The notes: a model not told the origin generated them from the sequence alone. Shown: positions 1-5,401, numbered from the stretch's first letter. The stretch is DNA of 10,821 nt from an uncultured Candidatus Melainabacteria bacterium (GCA_937895785.1 CALBKW010000025.1:1-10821), one strand, 5' to 3'. Numbers and translations are program-made.

Positions 1-127
1 CATTGGGGTATTTATGAATAAAATTAAGGTCAGTTACAAAATAAAACGCAATAAATGTAAATATTGCAATAAAGGTTGCGATAATTTTATCCTTTAAGTA
101 GAATTCAAAATTTCTGTTAATTTTCAT
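1..127 (-). CDS. N-terminal part of a membrane-anchored protein (cut by window edge)
   Basis: The minus strand reads from an ATG at 127 through 42 codons to the window edge without a stop. The ATG is preceded by AAAGGA (forward 135-140) at a 7-nt spacing, a good Shine-Dalgarno site that supports this start. The visible protein begins MKINRNFEFYLKDK, a basic and polar stretch. A hydrophobic segment follows from about residue 15 to 31 (IIATFIAIFTFIAFYFV), then a polar stretch, so it looks like a single-pass N-terminal anchor with the N-terminus inside, or the first helix of a larger membrane protein. A weak promoter candidate (TTGTCG, 17 bp, GATATT; forward 155-183) lies upstream. The family cannot be told from 42 residues. 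The gene is divergent from the nuclease-like gene to its right. Confidence 0.6.
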   Translation of the reverse strand, partial: MKINRNFEFYLKDKIIATFIAIFTFIAFYFVTDLNFIHKYPN

Positions 128-222
128 AATGTTGTCCTTTCTTTTTGTCTTAACAATATCAGTATAAATTTTAGATGCGACAAAAATGGACGTTTATTTT
201 TAATTTATATTTTTGTTAAATT

Positions 223-252
223 TTGACTTGTCATGTAATCAAAGAATATAAT
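223..252 (+). promoter_or_regulatory. Near-consensus sigma-70 promoter for the PBECR-like gene
   Basis: TTGACT at 223-228 and TATAAT at 247-252 are separated by 18 bp. Transcription should begin about 7 nt downstream, at or within a base or two of position 259, which is the A of the ATG. The mRNA should therefore be leaderless. This decides the start codon: the in-frame TTG at 223 is the -35 box itself and would not be in the transcript. Confidence 0.75.
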
Positions 253-258
253 TTGTTT

Positions 259-732
259 ATGGCTTTAGAAATTAAAAAATATAATAATTTAGATGAGTTC
301 AGTAAAGATGGTTATAATCTAGCGGAACATGTTAGGCGCAATACTGTTGGCATGCCTGAATCTTCAAAAATTGCTTATGCTAGAAATGTTTATAATGAAA
401 CTATTTTAGACAGTTATATTGTTATTGGACGAATATCAAAAGAAATACAGCAATTATTGAATTGTAGCAATTCTGAACTAAAGTTTTCTATGGATAATAT
501 GATTAAAAATAGACTTGCGCATCCAGAAGTTAGTGATGAAGATTATAGAAAAATACCTTCAATTATAAAAAATCCATCAAAGTATTATAAATCTAAAACA
601 GGCTATGATGTAATTCTATTTAAGGCTGATGAAAAGTTTTATAAATTAGTTATAAAAACAACTAAGAATAGAAAAGAAAATTTTGTTAAATCTCTACATT
701 TACTAAACGAAGATAGGTACCGCAAGTACTAA
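259..732 (+). CDS. PBECR-like (phage barnase/EndoU/colicin/RelE-type) putative RNase, 157 aa
   Basis: The start is the ATG at 259 (MALEIKKY), because the promoter predicts transcription from that base; there is no Shine-Dalgarno site. Residues about 80-148 show a pattern I recognise from PBECR-type nuclease domains, which often form the C-terminal toxin of phage MuF proteins: HPE at 88-90, DY at 95-96, a Pro at 100 and NP at 105-106, then a beta-rich stretch with YKLVIKTT (128-135) and FVKSLHL (142-148). H88, K133, T134 and S145 are candidate active-site residues by analogy with that fold. The first 80 residues are mostly helical and not recognised. Here the domain stands alone rather than at the end of a large phage protein. 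No antitoxin protein is adjacent, but a structured RNA gene converges on the 3' end. The family assignment is from memory of motifs; another small RNA-binding or nuclease fold is possible. Confidence 0.5.
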   Translation: MALEIKKYNNLDEFSKDGYNLAEHVRRNTVGMPESSKIAYARNVYNETILDSYIVIGRISKEIQQLLNCSNSELKFSMDNMIKNRLAHPEVSDEDYRKIPSIIKNPSKYYKSKTGYDVILFKADEKFYKLVIKTTKNRKENFVKSLHLLNEDRYRKY

Positions 733-814
733 AAAATAGTCTTGATTATGTGGGCTTGCTCCACCACTGTCGCCTATTGGCTCGGTTGCAAGATTTACCG
801 TATCAAGACTATCT
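731..814 (-). ncRNA. Candidate structured small RNA of about 83 nt, convergent with the nuclease-like gene
   Basis: Read on the minus strand, transcription should start at 814/813 and the RNA is closed by a perfect 11-bp stem: ATAGTCTTGAT (812-802) pairs with ATCAAGACTAT (746-736). A T-tract follows at 735-731, as in an intrinsic terminator. Inside are three hairpins: CGGT/ACCG (800-797 with 786-783), GCC/GGC (781-779 with 774-772) and GTGG/CCAC (764-761 with 753-750). The loop of the first contains CTTGC (792-788) and the loop of the third contains GCAAG (759-755), so a 5-bp loop-loop contact is possible. The result is a four-way junction with a tertiary kiss. I do not recognise it as a known RNA class; it lacks tRNA, SRP, 6S, RNase P or tmRNA features. 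The T-tract overlaps the stop codon of the nuclease-like gene, so read-through of that gene would make its full antisense. Confidence 0.6.
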
Positions 815-820
815 ATATAC

Positions 821-848
821 ATTATAACGTATTTTGCCGATTTTACAA
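821..848 (-). promoter_or_regulatory. Promoter of the small RNA gene
   Basis: On the minus strand TTGTAA (forward 843-848) is followed after 16 bp by a perfect TATAAT (forward 821-826). Seven nucleotides further on is position 814, one or two bases before the closing stem of the RNA begins at 812. The exact fit between predicted start, stem and T-tract is the best evidence that a discrete small RNA is made. Confidence 0.65.
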
Positions 849-985
849 CCCTTGATTTGTAGATTATTAACTAAAATTTAAAGAAATATATTTAGCGAAA
901 ATAATGCCAAATATTCGTTATATTGTAGTGTTTTAGAATAAATTTATAGGCATTGTTTTTTATTGCTTATAAATGCTAAATATTT
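849..985. other. AT-rich intergenic region with nested inverted repeats
   Basis: No coding potential is seen here. ATATTTAGC (888-896) is inverted as GCTAAATAT (975-983). Within it AATGCC (903-908) is inverted as GGCATT (949-954). An imperfect 10-bp hairpin pairs TTTATAGGCA (943-952) with TGCTTATAAA (964-973) through one G-U pair. The three cannot all form at once. They could be protein-binding sites, terminator remnants for upstream read-through, or simply AT-rich coincidence. No conserved RNA family is recognised. Confidence 0.35.
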
Positions 986-1032
986 TTGCATAATCATGTA
1001 ATATTTGATATATTAAAGGGGCAGTACGTACT
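986..1032 (+). promoter_or_regulatory. Promoter and palindrome upstream of the 367-aa gene
   Basis: TTGCAT (986-991) and TATATT (1009-1014) are spaced by 17 bp, predicting a start near 1021. Just downstream is the perfect 10-bp palindrome AGTACGTACT (1023-1032), placed where a bound repressor would block initiation. The leader would be about 56 nt, and there is no clear Shine-Dalgarno sequence directly before the ATG at 1077. The promoter is a fair match; the operator role is inference. Confidence 0.5.
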
Positions 1033-1076
1033 TTATCAATAAAAGGGATATGGGGTTTAACCTAACACATTAAATT

Positions 1077-2180
1077 ATGAGTGAAATTTGTTATATAAAA
1101 GATTTATTTGAAGAGAATTTTGTAGATGAGTTTATTAATTTTTTAGAAACGACTTCATTAAATCAAATATCAGAAATGTTTTATGAGGCGAGGTATGCTG
1201 AAATTAGAGATTATTACAATAAAACAGGGAATGATTTTATATATATTCCTTTTCTTGACATGGTTATAAATTTTGATAATAACAAACTTTCCTTTGATGA
1301 ATTTAAAAAATATATATTTAATTATCATTTAAAATGGTTGTTGTACAAGGTATATAAATTCTTAAAAAGAAGAAACAATAAACAATGTGTTGAGCCATTA
1401 AAAATTTTATTTGAAAAGTTTTTTTCTTACGATTTTGAAAGTTATTATAAAAAATATTTTATTGAGGAGTTTCCTGGACTTAATCCCTCTAATAAAACAT
1501 GTTGCTTTTATGTAATAAGTGATATTTTTAAAGGTTTAGAAATAGTTTTATGTGATAAATATATTCAAAAAAATTTAAATAACAATATCGAACAAATTTG
1601 TCATTATGCATTTAAGAAAACCTTAAACCTACAAACTGACGATGATAAAGTAATAGAAAACCTTTTAAATCAAACAATTGTTCAATACGAACAGTCTAAG
1701 AAAAGATATAAAAAGTATTCAAATATAGAACTTGCAAAAAAATATAACTATTATAAAGAATATGTTGATATCTTAAAGAATATTGATTTTGACTTTGATG
1801 CTGAACCTGATGAAAAAGAGATATTTTTGAATAATCATGGAATTGATACGAGTGATGATTTTAACACTTTTGCAAGTTGGCGTATGAATTCAGAAGATAT
1901 AAAAAAAAGAAGAACAACTTTAGCATTAGATGCATTAGAACATTACTGTGCCCCAATTAACATAAATAGAGCGACATTAAGAAAAAGAATTGAAAGAGGA
2001 AATAAAGAATTAGAGAAGAAAGAAGTAAGGGCAAAAAGTAAATTTGAAAGAGTTGATGAAAAAATAAAAGAACTGTATGAAAAAATATATGAACCTTCAT
2101 ATGATGAAAATGAACAAAAAATTAAGGTTAAAAACTTCTTAGAATTTGGTGAATCTTTGAGAAAAAAAGTTGAAATATAG
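1077..2180 (+). CDS. Hypothetical protein, 367 aa, accessory cargo
   Basis: I do not recognise this protein. It is rich in Lys, Glu, Asn, Tyr and Phe, has no signal peptide and no convincing membrane helix, and is probably cytoplasmic and mostly helical. The C-terminal part (about residues 275-345) is strongly charged (KKRRTT, then many KE/EK runs) and likely forms a coiled coil or nucleic-acid-binding helices. A short acidic stretch (DFDFDAEPDEKE) lies near residues 240-250. I see no catalytic motif (no HNH, PD-ExK, Walker or RxxxxH HEPN signature that I would trust). The start is the first ATG after the predicted promoter, although no good ribosome site precedes it. The gene is monocistronic, of low GC, and sits between the small RNA gene and the HNH operon, where mobile elements often carry defence or lysogenic cargo. 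That role is inference only. Confidence 0.6.
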   Translation: MSEICYIKDLFEENFVDEFINFLETTSLNQISEMFYEARYAEIRDYYNKTGNDFIYIPFLDMVINFDNNKLSFDEFKKYIFNYHLKWLLYKVYKFLKRRNNKQCVEPLKILFEKFFSYDFESYYKKYFIEEFPGLNPSNKTCCFYVISDIFKGLEIVLCDKYIQKNLNNNIEQICHYAFKKTLNLQTDDDKVIENLLNQTIVQYEQSKKRYKKYSNIELAKKYNYYKEYVDILKNIDFDFDAEPDEKEIFLNNHGIDTSDDFNTFASWRMNSEDIKKRRTTLALDALEHYCAPININRATLRKRIERGNKELEKKEVRAKSKFERVDEKIKELYEKIYEPSYDENEQKIKVKNFLEFGESLRKKVEI

Positions 2181-2256
2181 TTCAATTTTAAACTGTTCTG
2201 TGACATTTAGAAAACGCTGAAAGTCAATAATATTCCGAAAAAATAAAACAATTTGC

Positions 2257-2285
2257 TTGACAAAAATTTAATCGTATGCTATAAT
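2257..2285 (+). promoter_or_regulatory. Perfect-consensus sigma-70 promoter of the HNH operon
   Basis: TTGACA (2257-2262) and TATAAT (2280-2285) both match the consensus exactly, with the ideal 17-bp spacing. Transcription should start near 2292, about 7 nt before the first hairpin of the leader. A promoter this strong in a mobile element is expected to be held down by a repressor or by RNA-level control in the leader. Confidence 0.85.
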
Positions 2286-2291
2286 AAAATC

Positions 2292-2490
2292 ACAAATTAA
2301 ATCTTATAATTCTCATGCAGTTATAAGATTTACATACCCCCACTCAAATTAACATTCCTGCATGAGAAGAATGTTCCGATTAGGAAATCTTGCAAAGTCT
2401 TTGTGAGGTTTATTTGAGGTGAAAATTTATAAACGAGAGCATACCTACAACTATGTCCGAGTTATAGGCTTAGTTGTGATGAAAAAATAA
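2292..2490 (+). ncRNA. Structured 5' leader with two hairpins of mutually complementary 11-nt loops
   Basis: Hairpin 1 pairs AAATCTTATAA (2299-2309) with TTATAAGATTT (2321-2331) around an 11-nt loop, TTCTCATGCAG. Hairpin 2 pairs AACATTC (2351-2357) with GAATGTT (2369-2375) around the 11-nt loop CTGCATGAGAA (2358-2368), which is the exact reverse complement of loop 1. CTCAAAT (2343-2349) can pair with ATTTGAG (2412-2418), enclosing hairpin 2. A third copy of the stem sequence, AAATCTT (2385-2391), could compete for AAGATTT of hairpin 1. Farther down ACAACTA (2447-2453) pairs with TAGTTGT (2471-2477). The first gene's ribosome site follows at 2491-2497. The region could be a regulatory leader, a stable RNA processed from it, or a DNA site. 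No riboswitch or T-box consensus is recognised, and no U-tract terminator is seen. Confidence 0.65.
2419..2490 (+). CDS. Possible 23-aa leader peptide
   Basis: A GTG at 2419 opens a short frame, VKIYKREHTYNYVRVIGLVVMKK, ending with TAA at 2488-2490. That stop directly abuts the AGAGG ribosome site of the next gene. A GTGAGG at 2403-2408 lies 10 nt upstream of the GTG, a longer spacing than ideal. If translated, ribosomes would run through the last leader hairpin (2447-2477) and could couple expression to the downstream gene. The peptide shows no run of regulatory codons. This is weakly supported and could be chance. Confidence 0.25.
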   Translation: MKIYKREHTYNYVRVIGLVVMKK

Positions 2491-2504
2491 AGAGGAAGAT
2501 AAAG

Positions 2505-2777
2505 ATGGCAGAGCAAAACTTTGTTTTTCATATTTGTAAAAACAAAAAATGTAATAATGGTTGGAGAGATGTTGATTTAACGAACGCAAAATCAAGACCT
2601 CCAAAATGGAAATATTGTGATGAGTGTTGTGAAAGATATGGATTTGTAAATCCTCCATATCCACCTAAAAAACAATTATCAGAAAAACAAAAGGAAGTTA
2701 TTGAAAAAAATAAGTTCCAAAAGCGAAAAAAAGACGAAATTCCAAACGAAACGAAAGAAGGTGATAAAGATGAATAA
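2505..2777 (+). CDS. Small Cys-rich (zinc-ribbon-like) protein, 90 aa
   Basis: First gene of the three-gene operon. The ATG at 2505 follows AGAGGAAG (2491-2498) at a good distance. Residues 11 and 16 (CKNKKC) and residues 38, 41 and 42 (CDECC) give two Cys clusters about 22 residues apart, as expected for a small zinc ribbon. After a PPYPP stretch (50-54) the C-terminal 35 residues are highly charged (Lys/Glu-rich) and probably disordered. Such small zinc proteins in phage-derived elements commonly bind nucleic acid or a partner protein, but I do not recognise the family. The stop overlaps the start of the next gene by 8 nt, which implies translational coupling. Confidence 0.65.
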   Translation: MAEQNFVFHICKNKKCNNGWRDVDLTNAKSRPPKWKYCDECCERYGFVNPPYPPKKQLSEKQKEVIEKNKFQKRKKDEIPNETKEGDKDE

Positions 2778-2967
2778 AAGTAATTTAGGATTCCTTTATG
2801 GCGTATTTTTGCGCCAAATGATAACCGAAAAATATAATATAACTTCAGGACAAGATGTAATTTTAGCTGATGGATTTATAGATGGCAAATATTTTGCCTT
2901 GGTAGCAAGAAACGAGTTAGGTATATTAAAAGGCATAGGAGAAATAGAATGGCAACTTATTATTTAA
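2770..2967 (+). CDS. Hypothetical 65-aa protein in the HNH operon
   Basis: The start is ATG 2770, with AAGGTG at 2757-2763 as ribosome site; an in-frame TTG at 2701 is less likely because it lies deep in the preceding gene and has no ribosome site. The protein (MNKSNLGFLYGVFLRQMI...) is 65 aa, has no Cys pair and looks like a compact alpha/beta domain with a short hydrophobic N-terminal helix and a beta-rich C-terminus ending in WQLII. It overlaps the gene before it by 8 nt and the HNH gene after it by 19 nt, so all three are likely made together in fixed proportion. The function is not recognised; an accessory or inhibitor of the HNH protein is one possibility from the tight coupling. Confidence 0.55.
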   Translation: MNKSNLGFLYGVFLRQMITEKYNITSGQDVILADGFIDGKYFALVARNELGILKGIGEIEWQLII

Positions 2968-3719
2968 TAATTGAGAACTGTAAAAGTGCAAACTATCTAA
3001 AATTAAATTCTTCAACAAATAATGATGGTTATATTGTATCTAATAGATTTTGTATTGAAAAATATATAAATAAATCTTTATTTAAAAAACTTTTAAAAAG
3101 AGGGCTTTATATGAGTATAGACGCAAGAGAGAATGTAAAAAATCTAGATAATCTGTTTTCATTACAAAGATTGGCTTCTTGTATTGCTGACGATATTTCT
3201 AGTAATGAAGTTCATCATATCAATAAATCGGTAACAAATAATTCAATACTAAATTTGTTGCCAATGACAAAAGCAGAACATTCATTATTAGGTAATGACT
3301 GTGACTATATTACAAAAGGAAATAAGTTGTTTAATGAACATTTTAAACAACGAGTAAATAATACTATATGCACGAATGATTCAATTATATGGGATTTTTT
3401 AGAATGTAAAATTCAAGGTAAATCAGTAAAACAATTAAGACGAAAGTTTAAAAATATATCTAAGAGTAAATTATACGAAATACAGAGTTATTTTTACTAT
3501 CTAGAGGATTATATAAAATGGCTGAAAATGCTTAAAAATAAACCATCTCCAAAATTATCTGGAATTTTATCAGAATGTTGGAAAAATATAGAAAAATTTG
3601 ATGAAATTAGATACGGTTGGAATGAAGAATTTACCGCAAGTTTAGAGAGTTTTATTAATTGTCAAGTTGATTTTAATATTCGGGATATGAACATGCCAGA
3701 AAACATAAATAGTTATTGA
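2949..3719 (+). CDS. HNH endonuclease-like protein, 256 aa
   Basis: The start is ATG 2949, with AGGAG at 2937-2941 at a 7-nt spacing, inside the end of the previous gene. Residues 87-111 carry an HNH-type core: EVHHIN (H89, H90, N92), then N98, N102-L103, and H111 in KAEH. This matches the His-His-Asn spacing of phage and intron-associated HNH nucleases, which use one metal to cut DNA. There is no zinc Cys pair around it. The N-terminal 85 residues and the C-terminal 145 residues are not recognised; the latter are Lys/Trp-rich and helical (a KQLRRKFK stretch near 160-170 could be a DNA-binding helix). It lacks RuvC, so it is not an IscB/Cas9 relative despite the structured leader RNA. It could be a homing-type nuclease, a packaging-associated nuclease of a satellite, or a defence effector. 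No terminator separates it from xis. Confidence 0.65.
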   Translation: MATYYLIIENCKSANYLKLNSSTNNDGYIVSNRFCIEKYINKSLFKKLLKRGLYMSIDARENVKNLDNLFSLQRLASCIADDISSNEVHHINKSVTNNSILNLLPMTKAEHSLLGNDCDYITKGNKLFNEHFKQRVNNTICTNDSIIWDFLECKIQGKSVKQLRRKFKNISKSKLYEIQSYFYYLEDYIKWLKMLKNKPSPKLSGILSECWKNIEKFDEIRYGWNEEFTASLESFINCQVDFNIRDMNMPENINSY

Positions 3720-3812
3720 TAGAGATTGTATTATTAATAAAAGGATTTATGTGTCCGTAAAATAAAAGTGTAGGAAAATTATGGTTTCAAGAAGATTAAA
3801 TGGGAGTATAAA

Positions 3813-4016
3813 ATGGCAAACAACAATATTGTAACTAACAGGGAATTAATGAATGTAAAACAAACAGCAGAATACTTGAATGTATCAGTACATACTATTT
3901 ATCAATGGAAATCAGAAGGAAAGATTCCATACGTTAAACTTAATGGAAAATTATGTTTTGATAAATCAGAAATAAATTTATTTATTGAAAAATGTATGAA
4001 CTGCGCAATGCAATAA
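3813..4016 (+). CDS. xis: Excisionase-type helix-turn-helix protein, 67 aa
   Basis: A small MerR/HTH_17-type domain fills residues 14-60: MNVKQTAEYLNVSVHTIYQW is the helix-turn-helix, followed by KIPYVKLNGKLCFDKSEI, the wing seen in excisionases. GGGAG (3802-3806) stands 6 nt before the ATG. In integrative elements such proteins bind next to the attachment site and turn the integrase towards excision, and often also control int transcription. It is 92 nt upstream of int and likely the last gene of the HNH operon transcript; a 16-codon frame with its own weak ribosome site (3781-3831) overlaps its start. It could instead be only a transcription factor; the symbol is by context and family. Confidence 0.75.
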   Translation: MANNNIVTNRELMNVKQTAEYLNVSVHTIYQWKSEGKIPYVKLNGKLCFDKSEINLFIEKCMNCAMQ

Positions 4017-4030
4017 GAGAGAATAATATA

Positions 4031-4096
4031 GAATAAGAGGTACTTGAAAATCAAATAAATGTATGTTAAAATAATGATATATAGTACCTCTTATTC
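4031..4096. repeat. Perfect 14-bp inverted repeat bracketing the integrase promoter
   Basis: GAATAAGAGGTACT (4031-4044) is inverted exactly as AGTACCTCTTATTC (4083-4096), with 38 bp between. The complete -35/-10 promoter of int lies in the spacer (its first T overlaps the left arm), and the right arm ends right before the AAAGGAG ribosome site. In RNA read from xis both arms would pair beside the ribosome site; in RNA started at the int promoter only the right arm is present. Confidence 0.85.
4044..4072 (+). promoter_or_regulatory. Integrase promoter
   Basis: TTGAAA (4044-4049) and TAAAAT (4067-4072) are separated by 17 bp. The predicted start is near 4079, giving a leader of about 30 nt that includes the right inverted-repeat arm and the AAAGGAG ribosome site (4097-4103). 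Confidence 0.7.
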
Positions 4097-4108
4097 AAAG
4101 GAGTAAAT

Positions 4109-5236
4109 ATGTCAATAAGAAAAAGAGAAGATACAGGTAAATATGAAGTTAGAATAAGAATGAATGGAAAGCAATATTCAAAAAGTTTTAATAACAAAAG
4201 AATTGCAGAACAACATGAAAGAAAAATAATTTCAGAAATAGAAAATGGTACATTTCAAAAAGAAAGTAAGGAAATTCTTTTTGGAAAAGCATCTGAATTG
4301 TATATGAAAAATGTTGCATATATTCATTGTAAAAAATCCTCTATAAATAGTTATGAAGGATATTTAAATAATCATATTTTACCCGCATTAGGTTCTAAAA
4401 AATTATGTGATATATCAAAAATAGATTGTGACAAATTTATTGCTGGTTTATCTAATAAAAGATGTAAAGGTGTATCAAGAACGAAAGACGGAAACCTTTT
4501 AAGGAATAAAACAAAAAAATTAAGCAATGAAACAATAAATCATATAATTGTTTTAACAAAAGCAATATTTGAATATTTTGTAGATGCAGAAATAATATTT
4601 AAAAATCCAATGAAAAGTATAAAGAAATTAAAGAGTACAACGCCAGAAAGTGCTTTTTTAACAATAGATGAATGTAATAAATTGATAAAAGTGGCAAAAG
4701 AAAATTATTCGTTACAAGATTATGTAATACTATATTTTTCAATTGTTACAGGCATGAGACAGGGTGAAGTATTAGCTTTGACATGGAAAGATGTTGATTT
4801 AAAAAATGGAGTTATCTCTATAAATAAAAGTTATTCTAAGGGTATTGTTTCAACACCCAAAACTAAAAATTCAATCCGTAATATTAAAATACCCCAAAAA
4901 TTAATAAAAGTTCTAAGAGAATATAAATTGTCATCAGTTAATTCTAAATATAATTTGGTGTTTTCAAATTCAGAAGGCAATTATCTAGATTGTAGAAATT
5001 TAGTACAACGATTTTTTAAACCATGCTTAAAGAAAGCTCAATTAAAAGATATTACGTGGCATCAGCTTAGACATTCTTGTATTACAGCAATGGCAGAAGA
5101 AAATGTTTCTATTAAATACATACAAAAACAAGCTGGACATAGTTCTGAATCAACAACACTGAAAATATATACACATGCAACTCAAAATATGGAAACAAAA
5201 GCTGTAAAAGTTTTAGAAGATGCGTTTGTTTGTTAA
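4109..5236 (+). CDS. int: Tyrosine recombinase (phage/ICE-type integrase), 375 aa
   Basis: This recombinase integrates and, with Xis, excises the element by strand exchange through a covalent 3'-phosphotyrosine. Residues 1-45 form an arm-binding beta domain (SIRKREDTGKYEVRIRMNG), about 60-165 the helical core-binding domain, and about 185-370 the catalytic domain. All active-site residues are present: R217 (TGMRQGE), K253 in PKTKNS, H318 and R321 (HQLRH), H344 (GHSS) and the nucleophile Y354 (KIYTHA). Length and domain order are those of intact lambda/Tn916-like integrases, so the gene looks functional. The start is ATG 4109 with AAAGGAG at a 5-nt spacing. It is expressed from its own promoter inside a perfect inverted repeat, ends in a hairpin terminator and faces the 3' end of tRNA-Arg, a typical integration target. 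Confidence 0.95.
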   Translation: MSIRKREDTGKYEVRIRMNGKQYSKSFNNKRIAEQHERKIISEIENGTFQKESKEILFGKASELYMKNVAYIHCKKSSINSYEGYLNNHILPALGSKKLCDISKIDCDKFIAGLSNKRCKGVSRTKDGNLLRNKTKKLSNETINHIIVLTKAIFEYFVDAEIIFKNPMKSIKKLKSTTPESAFLTIDECNKLIKVAKENYSLQDYVILYFSIVTGMRQGEVLALTWKDVDLKNGVISINKSYSKGIVSTPKTKNSIRNIKIPQKLIKVLREYKLSSVNSKYNLVFSNSEGNYLDCRNLVQRFFKPCLKKAQLKDITWHQLRHSCITAMAEENVSIKYIQKQAGHSSESTTLKIYTHATQNMETKAVKVLEDAFVC

Positions 5237-5265
5237 TTAGCACAAAAGAATAGTATTTTAAAATG

Positions 5266-5290
5266 AAGCTCCCTTATTGGGAGTTTTTTT
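5266..5290 (+). terminator. Intrinsic terminator of int
   Basis: CTCCC (5269-5273) pairs with GGGAG (5279-5283) around TTATT, extended by AAG/TTT pairs, and is followed by T tract 5284-5290. It lies 30 nt after the int stop. Confidence 0.85.
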
Positions 5291-5320
5291 ATTTAATTAT
5301 TTCTAAATTTGAACACTAAT

Positions 5321-5337
5321 GGCACGGATTTGGCACG
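5321..5337. repeat. Short direct repeat GGCACG downstream of int
   Basis: GGCACG occurs at 5321-5326 and 5332-5337, one helical turn apart (11-bp period), inside the non-coding space between int and the tRNA. Paired short repeats with this spacing next to an integrase gene can be integrase arm or core sites. This is the only such pair seen; the role is inferred. Confidence 0.35.
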
Positions 5338-5365
5338 AAGGAAAATAATTGGATATTTTGCGCAA

Positions 5366-5393
5366 CAAAAAAGAGGGCTTAAACCCTCTTTTT
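5366..5393 (-). terminator. Hairpin terminator of tRNA-Arg (bidirectional)
   Basis: GAGGG (5373-5377) pairs with CCCTC (5384-5388), flanked by A tract 5366-5372 and T tract 5389-5393. On the minus strand it follows the tRNA 3' end by about 9 nt and ends in a run of T, so it should stop tRNA transcription. In the plus direction it would back up the int terminator. Confidence 0.8.
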
Positions 5394-5401
5394 AAAAGAA
5401 T

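Larger units (their letters stand above)
2257..5401. mobile_element. Putative small integrative element (leader RNA, HNH operon, xis, int); ends not resolved
   Basis: A tyrosine integrase, an excisionase-like HTH protein and an HNH nuclease-like operon are all on the plus strand. The integrase lies next to the 3' end of a tRNA-Arg gene. This is the standard arrangement of a prophage remnant, satellite or small integrative element using a tRNA attachment site. Base composition is lower in GC than in alaS and dut. No structural, packaging, conjugation or replication gene is visible. I found no second copy of the tRNA 3' end to the left, so the left end is unknown and may lie outside the window; the right end may be in the tRNA or just before it. 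The left-hand nuclease, small RNA and 367-aa genes may be part of the same element. Confidence 0.5.

Noticed and set aside
223..258. TTG start for the nuclease-like gene
   Set aside because: This TTG is the -35 hexamer of the gene's own promoter, upstream of the predicted transcript.
895..910. GAAAATAAT shared with 5341-5349 as a possible att direct repeat
   Set aside because: Only 9 AT-rich bases match and the flanks differ; expected by chance in this composition.
1943..2206. Minus-strand frame opposite the end of the 367-aa gene
   Set aside because: Low-complexity Phe/Ser-rich translation that mirrors the Lys/Glu-rich coding strand; no ribosome site.
2292..2490. Riboswitch or T-box leader
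   Set aside because: No T-box sequence, aptamer consensus or U-tract terminator is recognisable; downstream genes are not metabolic.
2470..2664. Minus-strand frame opposite the Cys-rich gene
   Set aside because: Antisense shadow of a gene with a good ribosome site and operon context; no promoter of its own seen.
2292..3719. Group I intron or IscB/omega-RNA locus, because an HNH gene follows structured RNA
   Set aside because: No conserved intron core or split exon was seen, and the protein lacks RuvC and the IscB layout.
3781..3831. 16-codon frame (MVSRRLNGSIKWQTTIL) with AGGA upstream, overlapping the xis start
   Set aside because: Too short and weakly supported to list as a gene; it might aid coupling to xis but nothing else shows it.
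1..5400. CRISPR array or tandem-repeat RNA antitoxin
   Set aside because: No regularly spaced direct repeats are present.
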